Notes under the pieces: generated by a model
Seen by the model: the letters and a program-made list of their open reading frames with translations, nothing else
Told to the model about the DNA's origin: nothing
Database searches by the model: none
Program-made: the position numbers and the translations under genes
Shown here: positions 26,977-34,987 of the stretch, one piece after another
Numbering within the stretch: position 1 is the stretch's first letter
Layout: each line of letters opens with the position of its first letter
Source: Lachnospiraceae bacterium
GTDB taxonomy: Bacteria > Bacillota > Clostridia > Lachnospirales > Lachnospiraceae
DNA length: 64,000 nucleotides
Reading direction: 5' to 3'
Assembly (NCBI GenBank): GCA_910575005.1
Contig: CAJTCL010000022.1
Location: forward strand, 1-64,000

Positions 26977-27912
26977 CTACATTATAGATAATTTTTCCCC
27001 AAATTGCAATGATTTCGTATATCTTTGCAGATACTTTCCATGTATTTTCACTTCTTCCTGCCAGAGAAATCCTAATTTTTGTGCCAAATGTATAGAAATT
27101 TTATTCTCTTTATGAATCAAACAATGTATTTCCTCAAACTCCGTCGCTTCTGTGGCATATTGAAGAATTCCCTGGCACAATTCTGTAGCATAGCCCTGAT
27201 TTTGAAATGCTTCTCCAACCACATATCCCATCTGTAATATGATTTTTCCATGCAATTGTGAATTATCTAGCCCTGCCCTGCCAATCAGCTTGCCGGTAGA
27301 TTTCTGAATTGCCACCCACATACCATAACCATAAAACTGATACATATTCTTAATATATGCTCTGGTATATTCTTCCTCTTTTTTACGTTCCTCATACAAC
27401 CCTTCCATATATTGGGTAATTGTTTTTCCCTGATACAACTCATACAGATCATCAAGATCATCGATCGTAATTTCCCGCAGATAACATCGTTCTGTCTCAA
27501 TTACTTGCCACGGAATCCCATGTTTTCGCTGATACATCCGTTCTAAAAAGTGAAAATCCACCTCGTCAAATCCCTCCAACAACATTTGGGCTTGACGCAG
27601 CTTCTGCCCAGAAATTTTAGCATTGAGATAACCCAGGCTGGCAATATCCATTTTCTCTGCCAAGGCAAGTATCTGATCAGACGCCGCAAAAAGCAGACAT
27701 TCCTTGGGCTCAATCTGATAAAGCTGCAAGATCATCTGCAGCTTTTCTACCGAATATGCATGAAATAAATCCAGATTTATAATCTGTACTTGATAACGAT
27801 AAAGACCATCCAAAAGTTCTGTCAGACCATCCTCCATTACAAACCGTTCTGGATCTTTTTCATTAGCAATATTAAATTCCTGTAATGATAATATCAATCC
27901 ACGCAATTGCAT
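26977..27912 (-). CDS. GNAT N-acetyltransferase with HAD-like N-terminal part
   Basis: A 311-residue protein. The C-terminal part (about 135-305) is a GNAT domain of the RimJ/RimL type: ETERCYLREITIDDLDDL, then ILQMGYVVGEAFQNQGYATEL with the acetyl-CoA loop, then HKENKISIHLAQKLGF. The first 120 or so residues resemble a degenerate HAD phosphatase end (ECLLFAASDQILALAEKMD, then SLGYL) but lack the DxDxT nucleophile motif. The substrate is unknown. It has its own AAGGAG and is just upstream of relA. Confidence 0.85.
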   Translation of the reverse strand: MQLRGLILSLQEFNIANEKDPERFVMEDGLTELLDGLYRYQVQIINLDLFHAYSVEKLQMILQLYQIEPKECLLFAASDQILALAEKMDIASLGYLNAKISGQKLRQAQMLLEGFDEVDFHFLERMYQRKHGIPWQVIETERCYLREITIDDLDDLYELYQGKTITQYMEGLYEERKKEEEYTRAYIKNMYQFYGYGMWVAIQKSTGKLIGRAGLDNSQLHGKIILQMGYVVGEAFQNQGYATELCQGILQYATEATEFEEIHCLIHKENKISIHLAQKLGFLWQEEVKIHGKYLQRYTKSLQFGEKLSIM

Positions 27913-27947
27913 ATTGTTCTCCTTATCCTCATTTCTGACTTAAAAAT

Positions 27948-27985
27948 CTGGGGAATCATGCAACGTCCCTTGCACAATTCCCCAG
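27948..27985 (-). terminator. Terminator after the Rpn remnant
   Basis: CTGGGGAAT pairs with ATTCCCCAG, followed on the minus strand by ATTTTTAAG. The inner part, ATGCAACG-N4-TTGCACAATT, recurs in the hairpin at 28415-28454. Confidence 0.75.
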
Positions 27986-28034
27986 TTCACCAGATCCTTT
28001 CAAACTAAAAAATATCCCACTTTCAATACTATTA

Positions 28035-28331
28035 TTACACATTTTGACCCCCTGCAAGCTGCTCCACTTCCGCAACGTCAAGACCCGAGTATTTTGCAAT
28101 TTTATCAATTGATAATTCTCCATCCTGCAACATCCTAAGCGCTGTTTTCTTTTTGGTTTCATTTATACCCTGATTTAAAATCCTTTTTGCACTTGTTTCA
28201 ATCATTGCTCCTCTCATCATATCACCTTCCCCTGTATATGTTTCCCCGAAAATCTCATTGATGACTGGAATAATCAATTTTCGGCAGTCATTTAAGACTG
28301 TCCGAAATGCGCCGTCATATATAGTTCCCAT
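28035..28331 (-). pseudogene. Internally deleted Rpn/PD-(D/E)XK transposase-like nuclease
   Basis: A 98-residue remnant. The N-terminus (MGTIYDGAFRTVLNDC, then LIIPVINEIFGE) matches the start of the large Rpn-type nuclease/putative transposase family of Lachnospiraceae. The C-terminus (KKTALRMLQDGELSIDKIAK, then YSGLDVAEVEQLA) matches its end. The catalytic PD-(D/E)XK core that normally lies between, some 200 residues, is missing without a frameshift. The ATG at 28331 has GGGAGG nine bases upstream. It may still be expressed but cannot be a nuclease. Confidence 0.65.
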
Positions 28332-28414
28332 TTGCTGCGCCCTCCCTATTTGTAACTTCATCTTATCATCATTTCTTTGTAAATTCAAGCAGCCGCCAAC
28401 ATTTGTAAAAAAGT

Positions 28415-28454
28415 ATGGAGTAATTATGCAACGCTCATTGCACAATTACTCCAT
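28415..28454 (-). terminator. Terminator downstream of the PadR/DUF4097 cluster
   Basis: ATGGAGTAATT pairs with AATTACTCCAT and is followed on the minus strand by ACTTTTTTAC. It lies 150 bases after the PspC gene and just before the Rpn remnant. Confidence 0.75.
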
Positions 28455-28605
28455 TTTTCTTTTATCCAATATTAAACTTTCTACAATACACAGAATTAAC
28501 TGTCTTTAACTGTTTTGTAACCTATTTTTCCGTCATATTACGCTACGAATTGTCTCCCTATGCAGCTTTCTTTATAGATACTCCTATTTATCATATAAAA
28601 AACAT

Positions 28606-28788
28606 TTAATATTCTTCTGGCATAATCACTGCTGCTACCAAATAAACAATAATTCCTGTGGTGGTACAGCCTAACAGCACTGCTAAAAGACGAATTATCG
28701 TGGGATCAACGTTAAAATATTCTCCAATTCCACCACATACACCACAAATCACTCTGTTTTTCCTTGACTTAACTAATCTTTTATCCAT
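28606..28788 (-). CDS. PspC-domain small membrane protein
   Basis: A 60-residue protein that is one PspC domain: a basic start (KRLVKSRKNRVICGVCGGIG), EYFNVDPTIIRLL, and a hydrophobic segment to the C-terminus ending VAAVIMPEEY. PspC proteins sense or stabilise stressed membranes. It follows the DUF4097 gene by 24 bases and is the last gene of the PadR operon. Confidence 0.93.
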   Translation of the reverse strand: MDKRLVKSRKNRVICGVCGGIGEYFNVDPTIIRLLAVLLGCTTTGIIVYLVAAVIMPEEY

Positions 28789-28812
28789 ATTCTATCCTTC
28801 TTTCTATTATAC

Positions 28813-29796
28813 TCAATCTTCTTCACTAAAAGAAACATCCACCTGGCCTACATTGCATTTTACCTGCATCTGCTTATCGCCTGCATTCTCAATTTTACGT
28901 TTGGAACCAAGGCCGCTGAAACTATTATCCCCAATTTCAACCTCACCTACACTACATTCAACCTCATAGTTGTAATCTTGTTCTTTTCCAGCAGCCAGTA
29001 TATCTATGGAGCCAATTCCACAATCAATGTTAATCTGATCTGCTTTAATCTCTTCGGTGTCAATCTGGCCTACATTTGCCTTAAGTTCCAACTCTTTTGC
29101 CTCTATTTCCTCAAAATTAATCTGGCCTGCTCCAACATCCGCCTGACACTTTTCCAGAGCAGTCAGTTTCTTTGCCACCTCACATTCCCCTGCATCTACA
29201 CTAATATTAATCTTCTCTGCTCTTAATGGCAGATTTACATAAATATCACCTGCCCCCTGTTTCAAGGAAAGTTCTTTGATTGCTTCATTCATTTCCATCA
29301 TATAGGAAGGAATCTGAATCATGATCTTGGTACTGTCATTATTAAAACTTCTCTTGCTTCCTATCTCCTCAATTTTTAGAGTAGCACCATCTTTATATGC
29401 CTTTACCTGACGTTTATGGTCTTTCTTCCTGTATTCCACCGTAACAAAAATTTTGTTGTCATCCTCTGGATTTTCTTCCAATACTACTGTCCCATAATAG
29501 ACATCTACCTCCAACTGATCCACTCTGTCCTTGTCTTTGTCTCCCTGCCAGATAAAATCAAACCGCTCTGTGGACGAACTTTTCCAGCTCTTTCCATCAT
29601 CCTTCCAATTCATATTGTTACGGCCAATCACATAGGGAATATCTTCAAAAGGACCTATAGAAAATTCTCCCATCTCCACATCTTCCCAAAAATCACGAAA
29701 ACTAAATCCAATTCCCAGTCCAATCATACAAAATGTACTCCCCAGAACCACAAGTATCAGCGCAATTATCAATGCAACCTTTGTAAATGACTTCAT
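28813..29796 (-). CDS. DUF4097-type beta-repeat envelope protein
   Basis: A 327-residue protein from the ATG at 29796, which overlaps the DUF1700 stop by four bases. There is one N-terminal membrane segment (about residues 5-30). From about 90 on, the sequence is a run of short beta-strand repeats (LKANVGQIDTEEIKAD and INIDCGIGSIDI patterns), typical of DUF4097 adhesin-like proteins, which are predicted to form a beta-solenoid. No enzyme motif is seen. Together with PspC and PadR it suggests an envelope-stress module. Confidence 0.88.
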   Translation of the reverse strand: MKSFTKVALIIALILVVLGSTFCMIGLGIGFSFRDFWEDVEMGEFSIGPFEDIPYVIGRNNMNWKDDGKSWKSSSTERFDFIWQGDKDKDRVDQLEVDVYYGTVVLEENPEDDNKIFVTVEYRKKDHKRQVKAYKDGATLKIEEIGSKRSFNNDSTKIMIQIPSYMMEMNEAIKELSLKQGAGDIYVNLPLRAEKINISVDAGECEVAKKLTALEKCQADVGAGQINFEEIEAKELELKANVGQIDTEEIKADQINIDCGIGSIDILAAGKEQDYNYEVECSVGEVEIGDNSFSGLGSKRKIENAGDKQMQVKCNVGQVDVSFSEED

Positions 29797-30473
29797 ATCA
29801 CCCGCTCCCTTCCGCCAAATATACTTCTCCACAATCTGCCAATCACATTACAAATCCAGGGAATCGCTTTTCCACAAATCCATATACACAGCGCTGTCAT
29901 CAGAATAGCCAAGGCTAGTACTATCATCCCCGCACCTACCAGTGCAAAGCCTATCGCTGCACCACCCACTACAAACTGGCCAATTCCCACACCTACCAAA
30001 ACGCCGCCAGCAACATACAACGCAAAGGTGGCTGCCAAAATACCAATGGCTGTACCAAATACACTACCTAAAATACCTACCAGCAAACCTCCCCAGAATG
30101 GACTAGTCACAATTACAATGGCAGCGATCAATATCATATTTAAAGTACGGTTTCCGCTGTAAGTAGAACGACTCTCGCTCTGATCCTGTGATGACTTTTT
30201 TCTCAAATCTACGGTCTGTCTGTTCTCAAATCGCTGATCTTCAAAGCCATGCTCTGTAAAGGCGCCAGATCTTGGTTGTTCCATCCCCAGATCTGCCTTG
30301 ATTGTAGCCGCCACTTTTTCTGGGGATTCCAATTCCTTTAAAATCCGTTCCTCATTTTCCTCTCCTGCGTCCTCAAAATAACTTCGATAGTACGACAACG
30401 CCTCTCGTTTTTCCTCTTCTGATACATCCATCAGCAGCTTTTCTAACTGCCTCATAAACTCTTCTCTGCTCAT
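29793..30473 (-). CDS. DUF1700-family membrane protein
   Basis: A 226-residue protein. The first 60 residues are the conserved cytoplasmic helical domain of this family (FMRQLEKLLMDVSEEEKREA, then YYRSYFEDAGEENE). A charged linker and about four Gly/Ala-rich hydrophobic segments follow, to the C-terminus. It overlaps PadR and DUF4097 by four bases each. It may act as a membrane partner for the neighbouring PadR and DUF4097 proteins, which is a context-based guess. Confidence 0.9.
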   Translation of the reverse strand: MSREEFMRQLEKLLMDVSEEEKREALSYYRSYFEDAGEENEERILKELESPEKVAATIKADLGMEQPRSGAFTEHGFEDQRFENRQTVDLRKKSSQDQSESRSTYSGNRTLNMILIAAIVIVTSPFWGGLLVGILGSVFGTAIGILAATFALYVAGGVLVGVGIGQFVVGGAAIGFALVGAGMIVLALAILMTALCIWICGKAIPWICNVIGRLWRSIFGGRERVI

Positions 30474-30793
30474 GTCAGCTCTCCTCCCGAAAACAACATT
30501 GTAATTTTAGAAGAATAGTTCACCCATTCCGACTGATACAACTTTAACTGTGCAGTTCCTTTGTCTGTGATCTTATAATATCTGCGGTTTCTGCCGCCGC
30601 ATTCCATATCGTATACCTCCAGACAGTCGTCTTTCTGCAGTCGCCTGAGCACTGGGTACAAAGTAGACTCTGATACCTCAATTGCCTGTCGTACATCCTG
30701 GGTGATTTTGTAGCCATATGTGCCCTCCTTCTCTTTACACACAACCGCAAGCACGATTGCATCCAAAAGAGCTGCACCTGTATTAAATACCAT
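30470..30793 (-). CDS. PadR-family transcriptional regulator
   Basis: A 107-residue winged-helix protein with the family pattern YGYKITQDVRQ, then ESTLYPVLRRLQKDDCLEVY and RRYYKITDKG. It is of the short PadR-s2 class. AAGGAG is seven bases before the ATG. As first gene of the PadR-DUF1700-DUF4097-PspC operon it most likely represses its own promoter, where AT-rich palindromic sequence is visible. Confidence 0.95.
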   Translation of the reverse strand: MVFNTGAALLDAIVLAVVCKEKEGTYGYKITQDVRQAIEVSESTLYPVLRRLQKDDCLEVYDMECGGRNRRYYKITDKGTAQLKLYQSEWVNYSSKITMLFSGGELT

Positions 30794-30845
30794 GCCATCA
30801 CTCCTTGAAATATTATATTTTTTATATTACTATTTTATGTTTAAT

Positions 30846-30874
30846 ACTATATAATATATAATATTATTTGTCAA
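30846..30874 (-). promoter_or_regulatory. Promoter of the PadR operon
   Basis: On the minus strand a perfect TTGACA (30874-30869) and TATAGT (30851-30846) are 17 bases apart. The spacer and downstream bases are almost pure A/T with overlapping palindromes around TAATATTATATATTA, a likely place for PadR to bind. Confidence 0.75.
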
Positions 30875-30957
30875 CAATTATTTTACAAAAAATAATATTA
30901 TACAAAGAGGATCCTAATTTTCATATGTTTGCATCATACTTTCCTTTAAAATAAAAA

Positions 30958-30985
30958 ATCACCATGCAGTTTCCCACATGATGAT
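30958..30985 (-). terminator. Terminator of pdxS-pdxT
   Basis: ATCATCATG pairs with CATGGTGAT with one mismatch; the 3' arm continues into TTTTTTATTTT on the minus strand. It lies about 50 bases after the pdxT stop. Confidence 0.75.
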
Positions 30986-31036
30986 CCATAAAAATTTTCA
31001 AAAAGAATTACATCACCGCAACATTTTTTAATTACC

Positions 31037-31648
31037 TCAACAAAGACTCAAAAACAACTGATGGCATCTGTAATCTTTTGTGAGTTCTGGGTGAAAGGCC
31101 AAGCCGATTTGATTTTGATAACGAACCCCGACAATATTTTGTCCCTCTGAACCATCAGGCATTTTTGCTATTTGAGCAATGGGCTGGACCTTATCATTGT
31201 TTAAACGTTTTCCAATTGCTGCGATATAGGGTGCACGGATAAATTCTAATGGAAACAGGCGCTCCTGATCAGGGAGCCCTAGAATCCTGCCCTGTGCAGA
31301 AAAACTTCCAAGCTGCCTGCCATAAGCATTTCTGCGGATTGTGACAGGAAGTGTCCGAAACCAACACTCTGAACTGTGCTCAAGCGTCTCTGCCAGAAGA
31401 ATCAGACCTGCGCAAGTGGCCAGTACTGGAAGACCCTGCACAATTTTTTCTCTCAACTCTTCAAACATAGACAATTCTTTTAGTAACTTTCCCTGGACGG
31501 TGCTCTCCCCTCCCGGCAACACAAGCCCATCAAATTCTTGTCTTAAATCGCTGTTTTTGCGAAGCTGTACACATTCTGCCCCTAACTTTGTTAAAATTCG
31601 TTCATGTTCCACAAAAGCTCCTTGAACTGCTAACACTCCGATTCGCAT
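31037..31648 (-). CDS. pdxT: Pyridoxal 5'-phosphate synthase glutaminase subunit
   Basis: The class I glutaminase that hands ammonia to PdxS. The 203-residue length is typical. The nucleophile Cys is in LATCAGLILLA, the catalytic His-Glu pair in AFHPELTKD, and the family motif LPGGESTVQGKL is present. It starts directly after the pdxS stop (TAAATG), with its ribosome binding site inside pdxS, so the two subunits are translationally linked. Confidence 0.97.
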   Translation of the reverse strand: MRIGVLAVQGAFVEHERILTKLGAECVQLRKNSDLRQEFDGLVLPGGESTVQGKLLKELSMFEELREKIVQGLPVLATCAGLILLAETLEHSSECWFRTLPVTIRRNAYGRQLGSFSAQGRILGLPDQERLFPLEFIRAPYIAAIGKRLNNDKVQPIAQIAKMPDGSEGQNIVGVRYQNQIGLAFHPELTKDYRCHQLFLSLC

Positions 31649-32527
31649 TTATTTCCCTCTCTCAGCCATCAAAAGCTCAATTTCCTGCTCATTAATTCCC
31701 ACCATTGCTTCTCCGAGATCTTCCGACAATTCTGCAATCAGTTTTGCATCTTTATAATTTGCCACTGCCTTGACAATGGCATTGGCTCGCTTGCTGGGAT
31801 TGCCTGACTTAAAAATGCCCGAACCGACAAAAACGCCCTCCGCGCCAAGCTGCATCATCAAAGCTGCATCTGCCGGAGTTGCCACACCGCCTGCAGCAAA
31901 ATTGACCACTGGAAGTTTTCCATTTTCATGGACATATTTTACCAGCTCATAGCTTACCATCAGTTCCTTTGCCGCCTGAAATAATTGATCTTTACGCAGA
32001 GACACCAGTCTGGAAATCTCACTGTTCATGATTCGCATATGGCGGACTGCCTGCACCACATCGCCTGTTCCCGGCTCCCCCTTTGTCCGTATCATGGAAG
32101 CGCCCTCGCTAATTCTGCGCAATGCCTCTCCCAAATCCTTGGCGCCACATACAAATGGCACCTGAAAAGCTGTTTTGTCAATATGATACACATCGTCTGC
32201 CGGAGACAACACTTCACTCTCATCAATATAATCAATCTCAATCGCTTCCAAAATCTGCGCCTCTGCAAAATGTCCAATACGGCATTTGGCCATCACTGGA
32301 ATAGAGACCGCTTCTTGAATCCCTTTGATCATTTTCGGGTCGCTCATCCGCGACACACCGCCTGCGGCTCGGATGTCGGCTGGAATCCGCTCTAACGCCA
32401 TCACCGCACATGCCCCGGCATCCTCCGCGATTTTTGCCTGTTCTGGTGTGGTGACATCCATAATCACACCGCCTTTTAACATCTGCGCCAACGCTTTATT
32501 CAATTCCCATCTGTTTTCTGTGCTCAT
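31649..32527 (-). CDS. pdxS: Pyridoxal 5'-phosphate synthase lyase subunit
   Basis: Condenses ribose 5-phosphate, glyceraldehyde 3-phosphate and PdxT-derived ammonia into PLP. The length is 292 residues from the ATG at 32527, which has GGAGG five bases upstream. Conserved stretches include [32 protein letters not shown], and the phosphate loops [14 protein letters not shown] and [12 protein letters not shown]. It is the first gene of a two-gene operon. A small hairpin and palindromic sites lie upstream. No PdxR-type regulator is nearby. Confidence 0.98.
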   Translation of the reverse strand: MSTENRWELNKALAQMLKGGVIMDVTTPEQAKIAEDAGACAVMALERIPADIRAAGGVSRMSDPKMIKGIQEAVSIPVMAKCRIGHFAEAQILEAIEIDYIDESEVLSPADDVYHIDKTAFQVPFVCGAKDLGEALRRISEGASMIRTKGEPGTGDVVQAVRHMRIMNSEISRLVSLRKDQLFQAAKELMVSYELVKYVHENGKLPVVNFAAGGVATPADAALMMQLGAEGVFVGSGIFKSGNPSKRANAIVKAVANYKDAKLIAELSEDLGEAMVGINEQEIELLMAERGK

Positions 32528-32542
32528 CTTTTCCTCCATTCC

Positions 32543-32561
32543 TGTGCCTGTTTTTGGCACA
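32543..32561 (-). promoter_or_regulatory. Small hairpin upstream of pdxS
   Basis: TGTGCC and GGCACA pair around a seven-base loop, ending five bases before the pdxS Shine-Dalgarno sequence. It may modulate translation; no known riboswitch is recognised. Confidence 0.3.
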
Positions 32562-32609
32562 ATTTTTTCTGAGCATCAGTTTACCCCATTACAGTATCAG
32601 AGAAAATAG

Positions 32610-32681
32610 CCAGTTTTGAGATATTTTTTATGTCCAGTTCTCCCCTCTGATTTCTGAAAATACGTAACTGGATATATCCAG
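32610..32681. promoter_or_regulatory. Palindrome and CCAGTT repeats upstream of pdxS
   Basis: A perfect 14-base palindrome, CTGGATATATCCAG, is at 32668-32681. Two CCAGTT copies lie between it and pdxS (about 32610 and 32634). They are placed where an upstream regulator such as a PdxR-type protein could bind. The rest of the 32561-32840 gap holds no recognisable gene. Confidence 0.35.
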
Positions 32682-32840
32682 ATGAAACAAAACGTTTTCC
32701 ACTTGCAAACATTTATATATAAAAAATGTAACTATTCAAAATCCATATCACAGACATGCCAGCAATCTGACATAAGAGGATGATCACCCTTATAAAATGG
32801 AGTTCTGAATAATTACCAAAAAGTAATAGATTACCTGCCT

Positions 32841-34208
32841 CTATAATATCCGCAGCGCCACCACCACTTTCATAAAATTCTTGTTTTCTTTTTTCTCCAC
32901 TTCTGCGGTGATCTCACCCTCCATCTGATGAAGAAGCTGACGGCAGATATATAATCCCAGGCCGCTTCCTGGCTGTCTGGCCACATTGCTTCCTCGAAAA
33001 AAACTGTCAAAGATGTGCAATAGCTCTCTCTGCGGCAGATCACAGCCACTGTTTGTCACAGAAATCAGATACTCCTCTTCCCTGCTAACTTGAATTTCTA
33101 TAGATTCTCCATCCCCATATTTAATGGCATTTTCTACTACATTTTGAAGTACTTCCACCAAACGGTCTGGATCCGCATATACCAGACAATTGGCATAGGC
33201 GCCAATTTGAAAAGAAATCTGGTTTAATCTCATCTTTTCCTGATAATATGCACGAATTTGTTCTAGTACTTCGCCAACATAAATCTCTCTTGCCTGCACT
33301 TGAAAATCAAGAAAATCCTCGCTGGAAGCACAGACAATCTCTGAAATATATTGTTCAATCTCATCCGCCTTGTGATTGATATTTTCTGCTATCTCCTGCT
33401 TTTTTGCCTCATCCTGGTACAGATTGTGATTCAAAGCTCTGGCATAGAGCTTAATGGCACTTAAAGGGGTCTTAATGTCATGAGATAAGGACAGCAAAAG
33501 CAGCTTTTTCTCCTTTTGAAGTGCAAGTTCCCGCTGCTTTTGCTGTTCGAGATTTTCCCGCAGCAAATCCATCCCCCACAAGAATTTGCCAAAAAAATGA
33601 TTTTTTTCTTCCTGGAGTGGAATGGTAAGATTTCCTTTGGAAAGCTCATAGGGAAGGTGTGAAAGCCGATGGAACGGCAGCAAAAGCTTATGCCAGAGAT
33701 ACCACAGCAGCACCACGATACCAAGCAAAAACAGCAAGGCCTCCCCCGCCACCCAGAACAAAAGTCTCTCTTCTGAATCAGAACCATGATAAGTCACTTT
33801 ATAATAATATCTCTCTGTGGCAATCACAACATAGTTTTGGCTATGATTGTTCCAAAAATCTTCTCTATCACCTGTGTCATCCAGGTAATCTGCCCTTGCC
33901 TCTTTCTCTGTAACAGCCTGAGCTTGTGATCTTTCCGCGCTGCCTTCCTGTCTGTCTATCCAAGAAAGACCTGTAATGCCATCATAGGCAGATATCCCTG
34001 CAAATGTTTCCAACTCCTGTAAATCCTTGACTGCCCGACCATTCTCTTTCTCAAATTCTCTGATAGTATATTTCATTCGATTGAGAGAGACCTGATAGAG
34101 TTGGTCTGATTGCCGTCCCTGCCAATTCCAGGCGCACAAGCACAGAACATATGCCAATCCACCAAATAACAACAGCACTTTTACAATCAGCCAACCCATA
34201 TCTTTCAT
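32841..34208 (-). CDS. Orphan sensor histidine kinase (OmpR-partner type)
   Basis: A 455-residue membrane kinase. Membrane segments at about residues 7-27 and 149-172 flank an extracytoplasmic sensor of about 120 residues without a recognised fold; a HAMP-like linker follows. The phospho-acceptor is His243 in LSHDIKTPLSAIKLY, and the ATP-binding domain has NVVENAIKYGDGE and GSGLGLYICRQLL. No response regulator is adjacent. The nearest one (45834-46514) also lacks a kinase, and its gene lies upstream on the same strand about 11.6 kb away. Confidence 0.93.
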   Translation of the reverse strand: MKDMGWLIVKVLLLFGGLAYVLCLCAWNWQGRQSDQLYQVSLNRMKYTIREFEKENGRAVKDLQELETFAGISAYDGITGLSWIDRQEGSAERSQAQAVTEKEARADYLDDTGDREDFWNNHSQNYVVIATERYYYKVTYHGSDSEERLLFWVAGEALLFLLGIVVLLWYLWHKLLLPFHRLSHLPYELSKGNLTIPLQEEKNHFFGKFLWGMDLLRENLEQQKQRELALQKEKKLLLLSLSHDIKTPLSAIKLYARALNHNLYQDEAKKQEIAENINHKADEIEQYISEIVCASSEDFLDFQVQAREIYVGEVLEQIRAYYQEKMRLNQISFQIGAYANCLVYADPDRLVEVLQNVVENAIKYGDGESIEIQVSREEEYLISVTNSGCDLPQRELLHIFDSFFRGSNVARQPGSGLGLYICRQLLHQMEGEITAEVEKKENKNFMKVVVALRIL

Positions 34209-34218
34209 ATTTTCTCTC

Positions 34219-34281
34219 TCACTCCTCCATCAATTTCCGATTTGGTCTCACTCTGAATTTTTCTATTCTGTAATTACTCAT
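34219..34281 (-). CDS. Candidate 20-residue leaderless ORF before the kinase
   Basis: A short ORF (MSNYRIEKFRVRPNRKLMEE) starts with the ATG at 34281, which is where transcription would begin from the promoter at 34288-34316. It would therefore be translated from a leaderless mRNA. It ends 10 bases before the kinase ATG, and the only good Shine-Dalgarno sequence for the kinase (GGAGG) lies inside its last codons. It is strongly basic. It may couple translation or be chance; no homologue is known to me. Confidence 0.3.
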   Translation of the reverse strand: MSNYRIEKFRVRPNRKLMEE

Positions 34282-34287
34282 AAACGT

Positions 34288-34316
34288 ATTGTATCAGACA
34301 AAATCATTTCCCGCAA
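34288..34316 (-). promoter_or_regulatory. Promoter of the orphan kinase
   Basis: On the minus strand TTGCGG (34316-34311) and TACAAT (34293-34288), preceded by TG as an extended -10, are 17 bases apart. Predicted transcription start is at about 34281. Confidence 0.6.
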
Positions 34317-34383
34317 CTTACAGCGCTTTCTCGCTGCGTTGCAGCTAACTTTGCTCATAAACTGGCGTTCCCTTCATCAACAC

Positions 34384-34499
34384 AAATGGAGAAATTATCA
34401 TGCAAGCATGTGATTTTCTCCATTTTTGCTGATGATTGAACTGTAATAGAAACATGAGTAAAAAACAGCCGGTAAACCAACTGGCAAACCGACTGTTTT
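34384..34499. terminator. Tandem terminators after the nucleoside operon
   Basis: The first, 34461-34499, pairs AAACAG.CGGT with ACCG.CTGTTT and runs into TTTTT on the minus strand. The second, 34384-34425, pairs AAATGGAGAAA-type arms around ATGCAAGCAT and has T-runs on both sides. Together with the kinase promoter and a CAGCG/CGCTG mini-hairpin (34321-34336) they fill the gap of about 300 bases between kinase and VOC gene. Confidence 0.75.
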
Positions 34500-34515
34500 C
34501 AAATGCACCTCTTAT

Positions 34516-34977
34516 TTATTTCATCTCTGCTTTTGTTTTTGGCAGCAAACGATTGTCTTCTGATAATCTTAAAAATGGTGCATATGCCACCTCCCAGGGA
34601 TAGCCGTCTGGATCCAGAAAATATCCCGAATAACCATCACAGCCGCCCCAATCTTTCCATTGTGGTTTCTGCCACACTGTCCCGCCTGCGCGTTCTGCCA
34701 TCGCAAATAATTCATCGACTTCTTCTGCACTTGCTCCATTGATTGCCAGAGTAAAACCACAATATTCTGGCTTTAGACCTACTTTAAGTCTTGCATCATT
34801 TCCTAAAAATTCATAGGGTACTAATCCAAGCACCACATTATCTGTCAGCATATAGGTACAAATCGCTGGATCCGATTCTGGCGAGCACTCCCATCCAAGT
34901 TCCTCATAGAAAGCAATAGACTTTTCCAAATTTTGAACCCCTAAGGTAATGATTGAAATACTTTTTGCTCCTGCCAT
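34516..34977 (-). CDS. VOC-superfamily (glyoxalase/bleomycin-resistance fold) protein
   Basis: A 153-residue protein with the paired beta-alpha-beta-beta-beta pattern of the vicinal-oxygen-chelate fold: ITLGVQNLEKSIAFYEELGW in the first half, and GYSGYFLDPDGYPWEVAYAP in the second with a metal-ligand-like Glu. It follows the TrpA-like gene by 10 bases with AGGAGG, so it is the last gene of the nucleoside operon. VOC proteins include lyases, epimerases, dioxygenases and resistance proteins, so an enzymatic step in this pathway is possible but unproven. Confidence 0.88.
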   Translation of the reverse strand: MAGAKSISIITLGVQNLEKSIAFYEELGWECSPESDPAICTYMLTDNVVLGLVPYEFLGNDARLKVGLKPEYCGFTLAINGASAEEVDELFAMAERAGGTVWQKPQWKDWGGCDGYSGYFLDPDGYPWEVAYAPFLRLSEDNRLLPKTKAEMK

Positions 34978-34987
34978 ATTCTTCCTC

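Noticed and set aside
28332-28445. Longer N-terminal extension of the Rpn remnant
   Set aside because: The extra codons run back into the terminator hairpin and do not resemble the family; the ATG at 28331 has a good ribosome binding site.
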